Shown: in pieces, positions 15,829 to 25,900 of the stretch | Position numbering within the stretch: the stretch's first letter is position 1 | Layout of the letters: each line of letters starts with the position of its first letter | Origin: Sphingobium sp. SCG-1 | GTDB lineage: Bacteria; Pseudomonadota; Alphaproteobacteria; Sphingomonadales; Sphingomonadaceae | Direction of reading: 5' to 3' | NCBI RefSeq assembly: GCF_002953135.1 | Contig: NZ_CP026372.1 | Location: 1-64,000, forward strand | Length of the DNA: 64,000 nucleotides | The notes under the pieces: generated by a model | Databases searched by the model: none | Told to the model about the DNA's origin: nothing | The model's input: the letters and a program-made list of their open reading frames with translations, nothing else | Position numbers and translations under genes: made by a program

Positions 15829-17493
15829 ATGGAACAGAAAATCCGATCCGAACTGCTGAAGATGACCATGGTCATGCTCGTGCTGCTGGGTCTTGGCATC
15901 TACGCGCATCAATTTGTGATCGCGGGCATCAAGGCGAAGGTTGCCCTGAACCTGTCCATCTTCGCCGTGTTCGGACTTGCTGCGGGCATTGCCTTCCGCC
16001 ACGTCCTGAACCTTAAGAACGAAGTGCAGGCGCTCAAAGCACTGAAGGTCGACTATGGCGATCGCTCGAGGCGGCCGCTCGACCCGTACAAGCATCCCGC
16101 CATTGTGTTTCAGGAACCGGAGCTTCTAGGTCAGGGATATCGCCTGATTACCGAAGAACTTGGCAAGCAGGGCGCGCTGCAAATCTCCAACGCGACGGTT
16201 CAGACGCTTCTGCATGACGTCGATCAGCGCATTAACGACCGTAAGTCGACATTGATCTACTTCTCCGGTTTGATGGTTTTCCTAGGTCTGCTCGGTGCAT
16301 TCATGGGTTTGATGAAGACCGTACAGTCGGTCGGCGACCTTATCGGCAGTATGGACGTTTCCGGTTCGGGTGGCTCCGACAGCTTCGGAAAACTTATCGA
16401 GGGCATGAAGGCGCCGCTGAACGGCATGTCCGTCGGCTTCTCATCATCGCTGTTCGGCCTGATGACATCGATGGTCCTGGGCGCGCTGGAGCGCTTCATG
16501 ACCAGCGCGATGAAGACGCTGCGCAACGAATTCGAACATTGGCTGTCGAACCTGGCGGCGCTTGAGAACCCGACCGGCGAAACCGCGGCACGCACCGCCA
16601 CCGATTTCAGCGGCGTGGTGCGGGCGCTGGAACTCGGCGGCAAGCAACTGCGCGATCTGCGCGATGCCGTGGCTGGTGGCGCGAACATCAACGCAGACGC
16701 GCAGCAGTCGATCGCGCACATGGCAAACGCGGTGACGAACCTGTCGCATTCGGTGCAGAACGTGGCCGATCCCACGCCGATGCTGCAACCGATCGCCGAT
16801 GTCGTGGCCGAACTGGCGCGCAACCAGACGCTGATGGTCGGACAGTTCCAGGGCTTGTTCGACATGGCTGAGCGCGACCGGCTGACGATCCGGCAGATGC
16901 TGGACGGGATGCACGCGGGGCTTGATCGACAAGGCGCGCTGGATGGTCCGCAGCTTCATGCGCAGATCGATCGGATGGTCGCGCTGCAATCCGAACTTCT
17001 GCAATATAGTGCCGACGCCCCTACACTTGCGAATGCACGGCCCACAGAGGCAGAAGCGCCGCGCGGCTGGCTCCCTTCGTTCTTTGCGACATCTCCTTCC
17101 GCACTTGCCCGTCGCGAACGCAAGCGCCTGCGCGCCGAGGTGCGCGACGTGGCGCTCAGCCAGCGCCAGTTCGCCCGTTCGGTGGAAGGTGCGCTGGACC
17201 GCTCCATCGGCAAGATCGAAGCGGCCCGCCGGAGCGATCACGCGCTGCTGGCCGACATGATCGCGCAGAACGATCGCAATCAGGCGCGGCTGACGGCGAT
17301 GCTCGACAGGCTGGGCGCGCTTGAAGGCAACGCGAATGCAACCGAAGGACAGGCGCTGACTGCCGAACTGCATGGCGCGCGACAGGAAATGGACATGCTG
17401 CGCCGTCGCATGAATCTCACGCAGGAGCAGGTATCGGCGCAGACGGATACGCCGGTCGCCGAAACCCGTATGCCCGACAGCAAAGCCGGCTGA
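15829..17493 (+). CDS. MotA/TolQ/ExbB/SiiB-like proton-channel protein with long coiled-coil tail
   Basis: 554 residues. Four helices are predicted at about 12-31, 38-57, 141-165 (TLIYFSGLMVFLGLLGAFMG) and 197-222 (LNGMSVGFSSSLFGLMTSMV). The last two carry the MotA/TolQ/ExbB signature in which a polar lining faces the aspartate of the MotB partner. From about residue 225 to the end is a cytoplasmic helical region with Ala/Gln/Glu/Arg-rich heptads (for example LARRERKRLRAEVRDVALSQ), far longer than in TolQ or ExbB and more like the tails of SiiB and ZorA. The gene starts 28 bases after the MotB-like gene, so both are one unit. The likely role is using the proton gradient to act on the giant RTX protein or its exporter; that is inference. 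Confidence 0.82.
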   Translation: MEQKIRSELLKMTMVMLVLLGLGIYAHQFVIAGIKAKVALNLSIFAVFGLAAGIAFRHVLNLKNEVQALKALKVDYGDRSRRPLDPYKHPAIVFQEPELLGQGYRLITEELGKQGALQISNATVQTLLHDVDQRINDRKSTLIYFSGLMVFLGLLGAFMGLMKTVQSVGDLIGSMDVSGSGGSDSFGKLIEGMKAPLNGMSVGFSSSLFGLMTSMVLGALERFMTSAMKTLRNEFEHWLSNLAALENPTGETAARTATDFSGVVRALELGGKQLRDLRDAVAGGANINADAQQSIAHMANAVTNLSHSVQNVADPTPMLQPIADVVAELARNQTLMVGQFQGLFDMAERDRLTIRQMLDGMHAGLDRQGALDGPQLHAQIDRMVALQSELLQYSADAPTLANARPTEAEAPRGWLPSFFATSPSALARRERKRLRAEVRDVALSQRQFARSVEGALDRSIGKIEAARRSDHALLADMIAQNDRNQARLTAMLDRLGALEGNANATEGQALTAELHGARQEMDMLRRRMNLTQEQVSAQTDTPVAETRMPDSKAG

Positions 17494-17525
17494 CGGCAGC
17501 GGATACGAACAGGAAAGAACGCACC

Positions 17526-17921
17526 ATGGCACTCTCACTGCGCCGCCTTTTTGCTCCAAAGCAAACCTTCAGCCGCTCGGCTGCCCGCTATTCATGCAAG
17601 ATCGAGAGCACACTGATCGTGATCGACCGTATGGCAAGCTTTGAAGGCAGGGTCATCGATCTTTCCAGCGGCGGCGCGATGTTCCGCCCCCGCCTTGCCT
17701 ATCTGATGGACCGGCGGGACGTGCCGATCTGCCTCACCATGGGCGAATTCGAAGTGTTCGGGCGCATCATGAGCACTAGCCCCAAAGGTTTCGGCTTGCG
17801 GTTCGACGAACCGATCGAAGAAGAGGAAATGACGCAGATCCTGGCGTTCGGCGATCCGGCGGCGGCTATGGCAGCGGGTGTTCTTCCCGGATCGCCCCCC
17901 GCCGCCGCGTTCGTGCGTTAG
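17526..17921 (+). CDS. PilZ-domain protein, predicted c-di-GMP receptor
   Basis: 131 residues with a single PilZ domain. The two nucleotide-binding motifs are visible: RxxxR as R18-SAA-R22 in FSRSAARYSCKIES, and D/NxSxxG as VIDLSSGGAMF (about residues 44-54). The C-terminal strand GFGLRFDEP completes the barrel. It begins 32 bases after the MotA-like gene and so ends the run exporter, MotB-like, MotA-like, PilZ. This suggests that cyclic di-GMP controls secretion or surface display of the giant RTX protein through the stator pair. That is a different arrangement from LapD/LapG control, neither of which is seen here. The stop overlaps the convergent glutaminase stop by a few bases. Confidence 0.88.
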   Translation: MALSLRRLFAPKQTFSRSAARYSCKIESTLIVIDRMASFEGRVIDLSSGGAMFRPRLAYLMDRRDVPICLTMGEFEVFGRIMSTSPKGFGLRFDEPIEEEEMTQILAFGDPAAAMAAGVLPGSPPAAAFVR

Positions 17922-18853
17922 GCCGGATCGAACACCGACCATCCGGTCCGCTGCACCAGACGTTCCAGCGCCAGCGTGCCAAGTTGCGAGTTGCCGCGCG
18001 CATTCAGTCCCGGCGACCAGACCGCAATCGAAGCGACGCCCGGCGCTACAGCGAGAATGCCGCCGCCTACGCCCGACTTACCTGACAATCCGACGCGGTA
18101 GGCGAATTCGCCAGACCCGTCATAATGGCCGCAGGTCATCATCACCGCATTGATGCGCCGCGTGCGTTGCTTCGAAATGATCGTCCGCCCCGTTTCCGGA
18201 TTGACGCCGCCGCACATCAGATAGCGCCCCGCCATCGCCAGTTGGCGACAGCTCATCGCCAGCGCGCATTGATGGAAATAGACGCCCAGCGGCCGTTCCA
18301 CCGCGTGATGGATGTTGCCGAAGGCGCGCATATACTGCGCAAGCGCCATGTTGCGGAAGCCGGTCTGCTCTTCGGCATGGGCAACTTTCTCATCGATGAG
18401 AATGCTTTCATCGCCAGCGAGGCCGCGCACGAAGCGCAAGATTTCCCCGATCGCCTCACGCGGTTCATGACGGCCCAGCAAGATGTCCGAGACGACGATG
18501 GCGCCCGCGTTGATGAAGGGATTGCGGGGAATGCCCTGTTCGGTCTCCAGTTGGACGATCGAGTTGAAAGCGCTGCCTGACGGCTCGCGCCCGACGCGCT
18601 TCCACAGCGCATCGCCGACCATGCCGAGCGCGAGCGTAAAACCGAATACCTTGGAGACGCTCTGGATCGAAAACGGCACGTCGGCGTCGCCCGCGACATG
18701 GACGGCGCCACTCGCCTCTACAACCGCAATGCCGAAGCGCTTATCGGAGACGGCGGCGAGCGGCGCGATATAGTCAGCAACCTTGCCCCGATCGGTCGCC
18801 TCCGCCATTTCGCGCGCAATATCGGCAACGATTGTGTCGAGCGTGCCGTTCAT
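17918..18853 (-). CDS. glsA: glutaminase A
   Basis: Hydrolyses L-glutamine to glutamate and ammonia. From ATG 18853 the protein has 311 residues, the normal size for the serine-dependent glutaminase family. The catalytic pair is S65-V-S-K68 in FSIQSVSKVFGF. Other family segments are EPSGSAFNSIVQLE, NPFINAGAIV, CGHYDGSGEFAYRVGLSGKSGVGGGI, and the closing SPGLNARGNSQLG. It lies inside the giant-RTX secretion locus but on the opposite strand to the exporter genes, and has no evident functional link with them. It may supply ammonia for acid resistance or nitrogen use. Confidence 0.94.
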   Translation of the reverse strand: MNGTLDTIVADIAREMAEATDRGKVADYIAPLAAVSDKRFGIAVVEASGAVHVAGDADVPFSIQSVSKVFGFTLALGMVGDALWKRVGREPSGSAFNSIVQLETEQGIPRNPFINAGAIVVSDILLGRHEPREAIGEILRFVRGLAGDESILIDEKVAHAEEQTGFRNMALAQYMRAFGNIHHAVERPLGVYFHQCALAMSCRQLAMAGRYLMCGGVNPETGRTIISKQRTRRINAVMMTCGHYDGSGEFAYRVGLSGKSGVGGGILAVAPGVASIAVWSPGLNARGNSQLGTLALERLVQRTGWSVFDPA

Positions 18854-18911
18854 GCCGATCCCCCTTGAGCAGCCGCTTGCGTGCCCGTCCATTCATCCGC
18901 ATTATGCCGGG

Positions 18912-19112
18912 ATGCGAACGATTTCCAGTGATGTGGCGGTGAGGCTCTATCATCTCGATGAGGGAGAAGGCGGCGCGGCCTCCACTTTGTTGTACGGGAC
19001 GCTGGCCGAAGCACTGACGCTCGCGGCCGAGCAGCCCGAGGACATACAGGCGGGGCTATTCCTGCAAACGAGCAACGATGTCGTCGCCTATCTCGATCTA
19101 ATTGAGGAATAA
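18912..19112 (+). CDS. small hypothetical protein
   Basis: 66 residues from ATG 18912 (MRTISSDVAVRLYHLDEGEG). It is acidic, with no signal peptide or membrane helix. The sequence suggests one mixed alpha/beta domain, with repeated Asp/Glu-rich turns (LAAEQPEDIQAG, SNDVVAYLDLIEE). I do not recognise the family. It is divergent from glsA and lies three bases before the crotonase-family gene, so it is probably translated from the same message. Confidence 0.6.
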   Translation: MRTISSDVAVRLYHLDEGEGGAASTLLYGTLAEALTLAAEQPEDIQAGLFLQTSNDVVAYLDLIEE

Positions 19113-19115
19113 ACG

Positions 19116-19928
19116 ATGGAAGCAAGTGTTGAGCCGACCCCGCCCCAATCCGACGCGGCGCGTGTAGTGCTGCATGTGGCGGACGGCATCGGCCATTTGC
19201 GGCTCAATCGTCCTGAAAAAATGAACGCGTTCGACATTGTGCAGTTTACGGCCCTTGCCGATCACATCAACGAGATTGCCACGCGGAAGGACATACGCTG
19301 CCTGGTATTGTCAGGCGAAGGGCGTGCGTTCAGCGTTGGACTGGACCTGCAAGCGCTGGACGGGCCAGACCGTTTTCCGGACTTGATGCCCCGCACTTAT
19401 GGCGCCTCGAACGTTTTTCAACATTGCGCATGGGGGCTGCATCGTCTGCCTATGCCCGTGATTGCGGCGGCGCATGGCTTTGCCTTTGGCGCAGGGTTTC
19501 AGGTGATGCTGGGCGCAGATATCCGCGTGGCCTCACCCGATCTGGAATGCGCGATGATGGAGATTCGCTGGGGTATCGCGCCGGACATGGCCGGCATCGC
19601 TTTGCTGCGCAACATCGTACGCAGCGATGTGGCGCGTGAGATCACTTTCACCGGGCGGCGGATCAAGGCCGACGAGGCCGCCGCTCTGGGTCTCGTCACT
19701 TATGTTGCGGACGATCCGGTTGCGAAGGCGATGGAAATTGCGCGGGCGATTGCGGCCTCCAGTCCCGATGCGGTTCGGGCGGGCAAGCGACTACTCAATC
19801 TGGAGGCAGACGCCGTGACGATCCTGATGGAAGAATCGCGCGAACAGGATGCTTTGATGGCGTCGGCCAATCATCGCGAGGCGGTGGCGGCGGGCATGGA
19901 GAAACGCCCGCCGGTATTCCGCGATTGA
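19116..19928 (+). CDS. crotonase/enoyl-CoA hydratase-isomerase family protein
   Basis: 270 residues. The crotonase fold is shown by LRLNRPEKMNAFD, the oxyanion-hole segment SGEGRAFSVGLDLQAL, and AAHGFAFGAGFQVMLGADIR. In the active-site stretch MMEIRWGIAPDMAGIALL both an acidic Glu and an Asp are present. That spacing recalls delta3,5-delta2,4-dienoyl-CoA isomerase (ECH1) more than classical enoyl-CoA hydratase, which has Gly-Gly at the second place. An isomerase role in unsaturated fatty acid breakdown is therefore plausible. The gene is convergent with the giant RTX gene, only three bases separating the two stops. Confidence 0.88.
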   Translation: MEASVEPTPPQSDAARVVLHVADGIGHLRLNRPEKMNAFDIVQFTALADHINEIATRKDIRCLVLSGEGRAFSVGLDLQALDGPDRFPDLMPRTYGASNVFQHCAWGLHRLPMPVIAAAHGFAFGAGFQVMLGADIRVASPDLECAMMEIRWGIAPDMAGIALLRNIVRSDVAREITFTGRRIKADEAAALGLVTYVADDPVAKAMEIARAIAASSPDAVRAGKRLLNLEADAVTILMEESREQDALMASANHREAVAAGMEKRPPVFRD

Positions 19929-19931
19929 CGA

Positions 19932-22900
19932 TTATATGACGCTGAGGCGCGCCACTTCCGTCGTCAGGCTTGCATCGCTGTACAGCGTATATTCCCCGCC
20001 AGCCTGCGTGTAATGCGCCGAACCGCTCATGGTGAGTGTATCGTTGGCGTCGAAGTCCACGGTCAGATGCGAAGTATTGCCGCTGCCGACGATCGACTGA
20101 ATGAAATTGGAGTCGATGGTCAGATTGCCTTGTGTGCCGGTGCTGCTGAAGTCGATCTGCTCGGTATGCGTGAGGACGCTGAGCAGGCTCGCGCCGTTTA
20201 CGGTGCCGCTGTTGTTCGCCAGCGTCACGGTGTCGTAACCGCTACCGCCGTCAACCGACCAGTTTTGCGCCAGGTTGAGCGTGAAGCCGTCGTTGAAGTT
20301 GCTGCCCACCACCTTCTCAATACCGTTCAGTGTATCGCCCGAAGCGTCGCCGAGCGATCCCGTGCCGGTCGCGCTGCTAAGGTTCAGCGCGATGGCCGAC
20401 GAGGCGCTGGAATAGTCCGCCGTGTCGATGTCTGCGCCGCCAATCAGCGTATCCGCGCCGCCCCCGCCGACCAGCGTATCGTTACCCGCACCGCCGTTGA
20501 GGATGTTGGCCGAGCCATTGCCCGTCAGGGTATCAGCATAGGCCGAGCCAGTCAGATGCTCGATCGAGACATAGCTATCGCCCGCCGCATCGCCCGTGTT
20601 CGAAGCGTTGTTCGCAAGGCTTGCGACCACGCCGGACGCCGCGCTGGCGTAGCTGGCGATGTCATTGCCCGCGCCGCCGTCGAGGATGTCCGCGCCCGCG
20701 CCGCCATGCAGCGTGTCGTCGGCACCGCCACCATAGAGCGCGTTCGCCCCTGCGTCGCCGCTGAGCAAATCGGCAAAGGCAGAGCCGATTAGGTTCTCTA
20801 TGCTAGTATAACTGTCATTCGTCGCTTCGCCGGTATTGGCGAGGCTGTTGCCGAGGTTGGCGGTGACGCCAGACGCGGCGTTCGCATAGCTGGCGGTATC
20901 GGTGCCGCCGCCGCCGTTCAGCGTGTCCGCGCCGAGGCCGCCAAGCAGGACGTCATCGCCAAGGCCACCGATCAGCGTGTTCGCGCCCGAATCACCCAGC
21001 AGCGTATCTGCAAAGGCGGAGCCGATGATGACCTCGATACCCGACAGGCTGTCACCCGCCGCATCGGAGCCAGTGCCAAGGGTGCCATCCATATAGACCG
21101 TGACCGCAGCCCCGGCGCTGGAATAATCCGCCGTATCGGTGCCCGAACCGCCGTTCAGAACGTCCCCGCCTGCGCCGCCGATCAACGTGTCATCGCCATT
21201 GCCGCCATCCAGGCTGTTCGCGCCGCTATCGCCAGTCAGGGTGTCGGCGTTGGAGGAGCCGATCAGATTCTCGATGCTGTTATAGCTGTCGCTTGCCGCG
21301 TCGCCGGTGTTCGCGGCGCTATTGGCGAGGTTCGCCACGACCCCGCCGCCTGCTCCCGCATAACTCGCAGTGTCCGATCCGAGGCCGCCGATCAGCACGT
21401 CTCCGCCTGCGCCGCCGACCAGAACATCATTGCCAATGCCGGTGCCGCCATCGAGCGTGTTGACGCCAGCGTCACCCACCAGCAAGTCGCCGAATGCCGA
21501 GCCGACAAGGTTCTCGATGGCCGTCAGCGTGTCGTTCTGCGCGTCGCCGCCTGAGCCGGTCGTGCCGTTGAGGTATGCGTTGACGCCCGAGGCCGAAGAC
21601 GCATAGCTTGCCGTGTCGGTGCCTGCGCCGCCGTCGAGCGCGTCCGCGCCTGCGCCGCCGGTCAGCGTATCATTGCCGTCGCCACCATAAAGCGTTTCGT
21701 TGCCTGCCGCACCGAACAGCGAGTCGCCATAGTTGCTGCCGACCACGATCTCGAAGCCTGTCAGCACATCGCCCGCCGCATCGCCGCCCGTTCCGGCTGT
21801 GCCGTCGAGCTTCACGGTGACAGCGCTGCCCGATGCGGCATAGTTGATCGTGTCGTTGTCGCTACCGCCAATGAGCGCGTCCGAACCTGCACTGCCGTAG
21901 ATCGTGTCGTCGCCTGCGCCGCCGTCGAGCATCTCGCTGCCCGCGCCGCCGGTGAGGCTATCGGCGAATTTGGTGCCGATCAATCCTTCGATCGAGACGA
22001 ATATGTCGCCCGACGCATCGCTGCCGCTGACGACCAGCGTGCCGCTGGCAAAGCTGGCGGTGATGCCTGCGCCCGATGTCACGTAGGAAACACTGTCGGT
22101 GCCGATCCCGCCGTCCAGCGTATCCGCACCCGCGCCGCCGATCAATATGTCGCTGCCGCTGCCGCCGGTCAGCGTCTGGCTGCCCGCCGTGCCGTACAGC
22201 ACGTCATCGAAGCCAGAGCCGATCAGGTTTTCGATGTTGCTCAACTTGTCGCCTGCGGCTTCCCCGCCGACACCCAGGGTCACGCCGTCGAGGTATACCG
22301 TCACGCCCGCCGTGGACGTCGCGTACGTCGCCGTGTCGGTTCCCGCGCCGCCGTCCATGGTATCCGCGCCCGATCCGCCCGAGAGCAAATCGTTGCCGCC
22401 GTCGCCGTTCACAACATCGTCGCCGACGTTACCCTGGATCGTATCGTCACCGCCGTCGCCATTCAGCGTTTCATTGGCGTTGGAGCCGATGATGGTATCC
22501 GCATAGCCCGAACCGATCGCGGTTTCGATCGACAGCAGCACGTCGCCCTGCGCGTCGCCATTAGCTGAGGTCGTGCCGTCCAGATAGAGCGTCACGGCGG
22601 AACCGGAGTCCGAATAATCCGCCGTGTCGATGCCTCCACCGCCATTCAACTGATCCGCGCCTGCGCCGCCATGCATGAAGTCGTCGCCCGCATTTCCGGT
22701 TAGCACATTGTCGCCGCTGGTACCATACAGGAAGTCTGCGCCGCCACTGCCGGTCGCGTTTTCCATATTGGCGTAAGTGTCGCCTGCGGCGTCTCCGCCA
22801 GAGCCCGCGCCGGTATCCAGACGGACGGTAACGGCGGCAGAGGATGTCGAATAATCGACGGTGTCGCGGCCAATGCCGCCGTCCATTGCATCCGCGCCCG

Positions 22901-25900
22901 CATCGCCCTTGATGATATCCGCGCCGTCATTGCCGAAGATCTGGTTGGCGCTGGCATTGCCCGACAGGATGTCGTCGTAATTGGTGCCGAGAAGATTTTC
23001 GATGTTGGTGAGGATGTCGCCCTGCGCTTCTCCACCGACACCGACAACGCCATTGAGACCGATGGTGACGCCAGTGGTGCCGCCGAGATAGGAAGCCGTG
23101 TCAGTGCCTGCGCCGCCGTCGATCGTATCCGCGCCGCCAAGACCACGGAACCATTCGTCCGCGCCGGTGCCGTAGGCCTTGTCGTCAAAGCCAGTGAGAT
23201 AAACGATCTGGATATTAGTGTAGGTGTCGCCCGCCGCGTCACCGCCGACGCCGACGGTCGTGCCGTTCAGATAAACGGTCACGCCTACAGTTGCGGAAGA
23301 CGCGGCCGGGTTGCCGGGGTTCGTGCCGAAATACAGCGTGTTGGTGCCGGTGCCGCCATCGATGATGTCCGCGCCCGCGCCACCGCTGATGATGTCATTG
23401 CCAATACCGCCCAGCAGCGTGTCGTTCCCCGCGAGGCCCGAAAGCTGGTCGTTGCCGTCGCCACCGGTCAGAACGTTGTTGCCCGACGTGCCAACCAGAT
23501 AGTCGCTATAGGCCGAGCCAGTCAGATTCTCGATGTTGGCGAAGGTATCGGCCAGCGCATCGCCACCCGTGGCGCTATTGAGGTTCATGTCGACGTTCAC
23601 CGCCGCACCGCTCAGGCTATAGTCGACGGTATCGGTGCCAGCACCGCCATCCATCTTATCGGTGCCCTGCCCGCCAAGGATGGTGTCGTTGCCATTGCCG
23701 CCATTCAGCGTGTCGTTGTCCGCGCCGCCGTCTATGATGTCGTCGCCGTCATTGCCGTTGATGGTGTTCTGCGCCGCATTGGCCACCAGCGTGTCGGCAT
23801 AGTTCGAGCCATTCAGGTTGACGAAGCTGGTCAGCGTGTCGCCATTGGCGTCGCCCAGCGTGCCGGTGCCGGTCAGCAGCGAAGCAGACACGGCCGACAG
23901 TGCCGAGATATAGGTGACTGTGTTGATGCCGAGGCCGCCGTCGAGAACGTCCGCGCCTGCGCCGCCGTCGATCACGTCATTGCCGTCTTCACCATAGATG
24001 GTGTCGATGCCGCCTGCGCCATTGATCGTGTCGGCGCCATTGCCGCCGTAGATCGTGTTCGCATTGTTGTCGCCGCTCAGCGTATCGTTGCCGCCCGATC
24101 CGATCAGGTTCTCGAAATTGGTGAGCTTGTCGCTATCGCCGGTCGTGCCCGTCGCTGCGAGCGAGACGGTGATGCCGTTGAAATTGGCGTAGCTTACGGT
24201 ATCCACACCCGCGCCACCGTCCAGAATGTCAGCGCCTGCGCCGCCCAGGATCGTGTCGTCGCCTGCGCCGCCCTGAATGTTGTTCGCGACACCTGATCCG
24301 ACGATATAGTCAGCGTTGGCAGACCCGATCGCATTCTCGATCGACTGATCGGAGAATATGTCGCCCTGCGCGTCGCCGCCGCTATTGGCGGTGCCGCTGC
24401 CGAGGTTGATGGAAATCCCTGCCGCGCTGGCGCTATAATCGACGGTATCGGTGCCAAGGCCGCCCAGCATCGTGTCCGCACCCGCGCCGCCGATCAGCGT
24501 ATCGTTGCCGTCACCGCCCTCCAGCCTGTCGTCCCCGCCACCGCCGCTCAGCGAATCATCGCCAGCATTGCCGAGCACGGTTTCCGCGTTCACCGATCCC
24601 ACGAAGATGTCGTTGAGGCCGGAGAGCTGGTAATTCTCGATGCTGACGAACGTGTCGCCTTGCGCGAGCCCGGTGGAGAGCGCTGCATTGGTGAGGTTCA
24701 CCGTCAGGCCCGTCGCCGAGCCGCTATAATCGACGGTGTCAAAGCCATTGCCGCCATCAAGCGTATCCGCGCCCAAACCGGGGCGGATCACATCGTCGCC
24801 ATCACCGCCGACGATAGTGTCGGCATTGGTGGAACCTATAATGATGTCGGCCAACGCCGATCCCACGACCTTCTCGATGCCGATCAGGATATCGCCGTTG
24901 GCGTCGCCTGCTGTGCCCGCGGTTCCGTCCATGCGCACCGAAATGCCGCCGGAGGAGGAGTAATCCGCCGTGTCGAAGCCTGCGCCGCCATCCAGCGTGT
25001 CCGCGCCAGATCCGCCGATCAGGGTGTCGTCGCCCGCGCCGCCTTCGAGCGACTCGTTGACGCCCGTGCCATAGATCGTGTCGGCATAAGCGGAACCGAT
25101 AACATGCTCGACCAAGAGGATCATGTCGCCCGCCGCGGTGCCGCCCGCAGAGGCTGTACCGTCCAGGCGAACCGTCACGGCTGCGTTGGAGCCGCTATAG
25201 TCGATCGTGTCGGTGCCTGCGCCGCCGTCGATGCTGTCGGCTTGCGAGAAGCTGACGAAGGTATCGTTGCCGCCCCAACCCCACAAGACTGTCGCCGCCA
25301 GCGTGCCGCCGCGCAGCGTATCGCCGTAGCTCAGCGAGCCTTCGATCCGCTCGATGCCCGCCAGCGTGTCGCCTGCCGCCCAGCCGCCCGATCCTGCCGT
25401 GCCGTCGTTGGCGATCGTGACCGCCGCGCCGCTGTTGCGATAGTCGGCTGTGTCGGTGCCATTGCCGCCGATGATCTGATCCGCGCCAAGGCCGCTGGCG
25501 ATGGTGTCGTTGCCATCACCACCGTTCAATATGTCCGCGCCGCCTGCGCCGAACAGGAAGTCGTCGCCTGCGCCTGCCGATATCGTCGAACCGCTGGCAT
25601 TGGCGGTGATCTCGTCGTTCTGGCCCGAACCGATGACGACTTCCACGTTGAAGATTTGATCGCCCGCTGCATCGCCGCCGGTGCCGAAGCTGCCGTCGAG
25701 ATAGATTTTCATGCCGCTGGACAGGGATGCCGAGTAATCGACTGTGTCGCTGCCGCCATCGCCGCGATAGATGTCCGCGCCCGCGCTGGTGATGAAGATG
25801 TCATCGCCCGCTGCGCCGGTCAGATCTTCATCGCCGCTGCCGCCTTCGAAGCGGTCGGCATAGGCCGAGCCGATTACCTTCTCGATGCCTGACATGGTGT

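Noticed and set aside
15072..17493. Zorya anti-phage system (ZorA/ZorB)
   Set aside because: The pair resembles ZorAB, but no ZorC, ZorD or ZorE gene follows; instead a PilZ gene and a secretion locus surround it.
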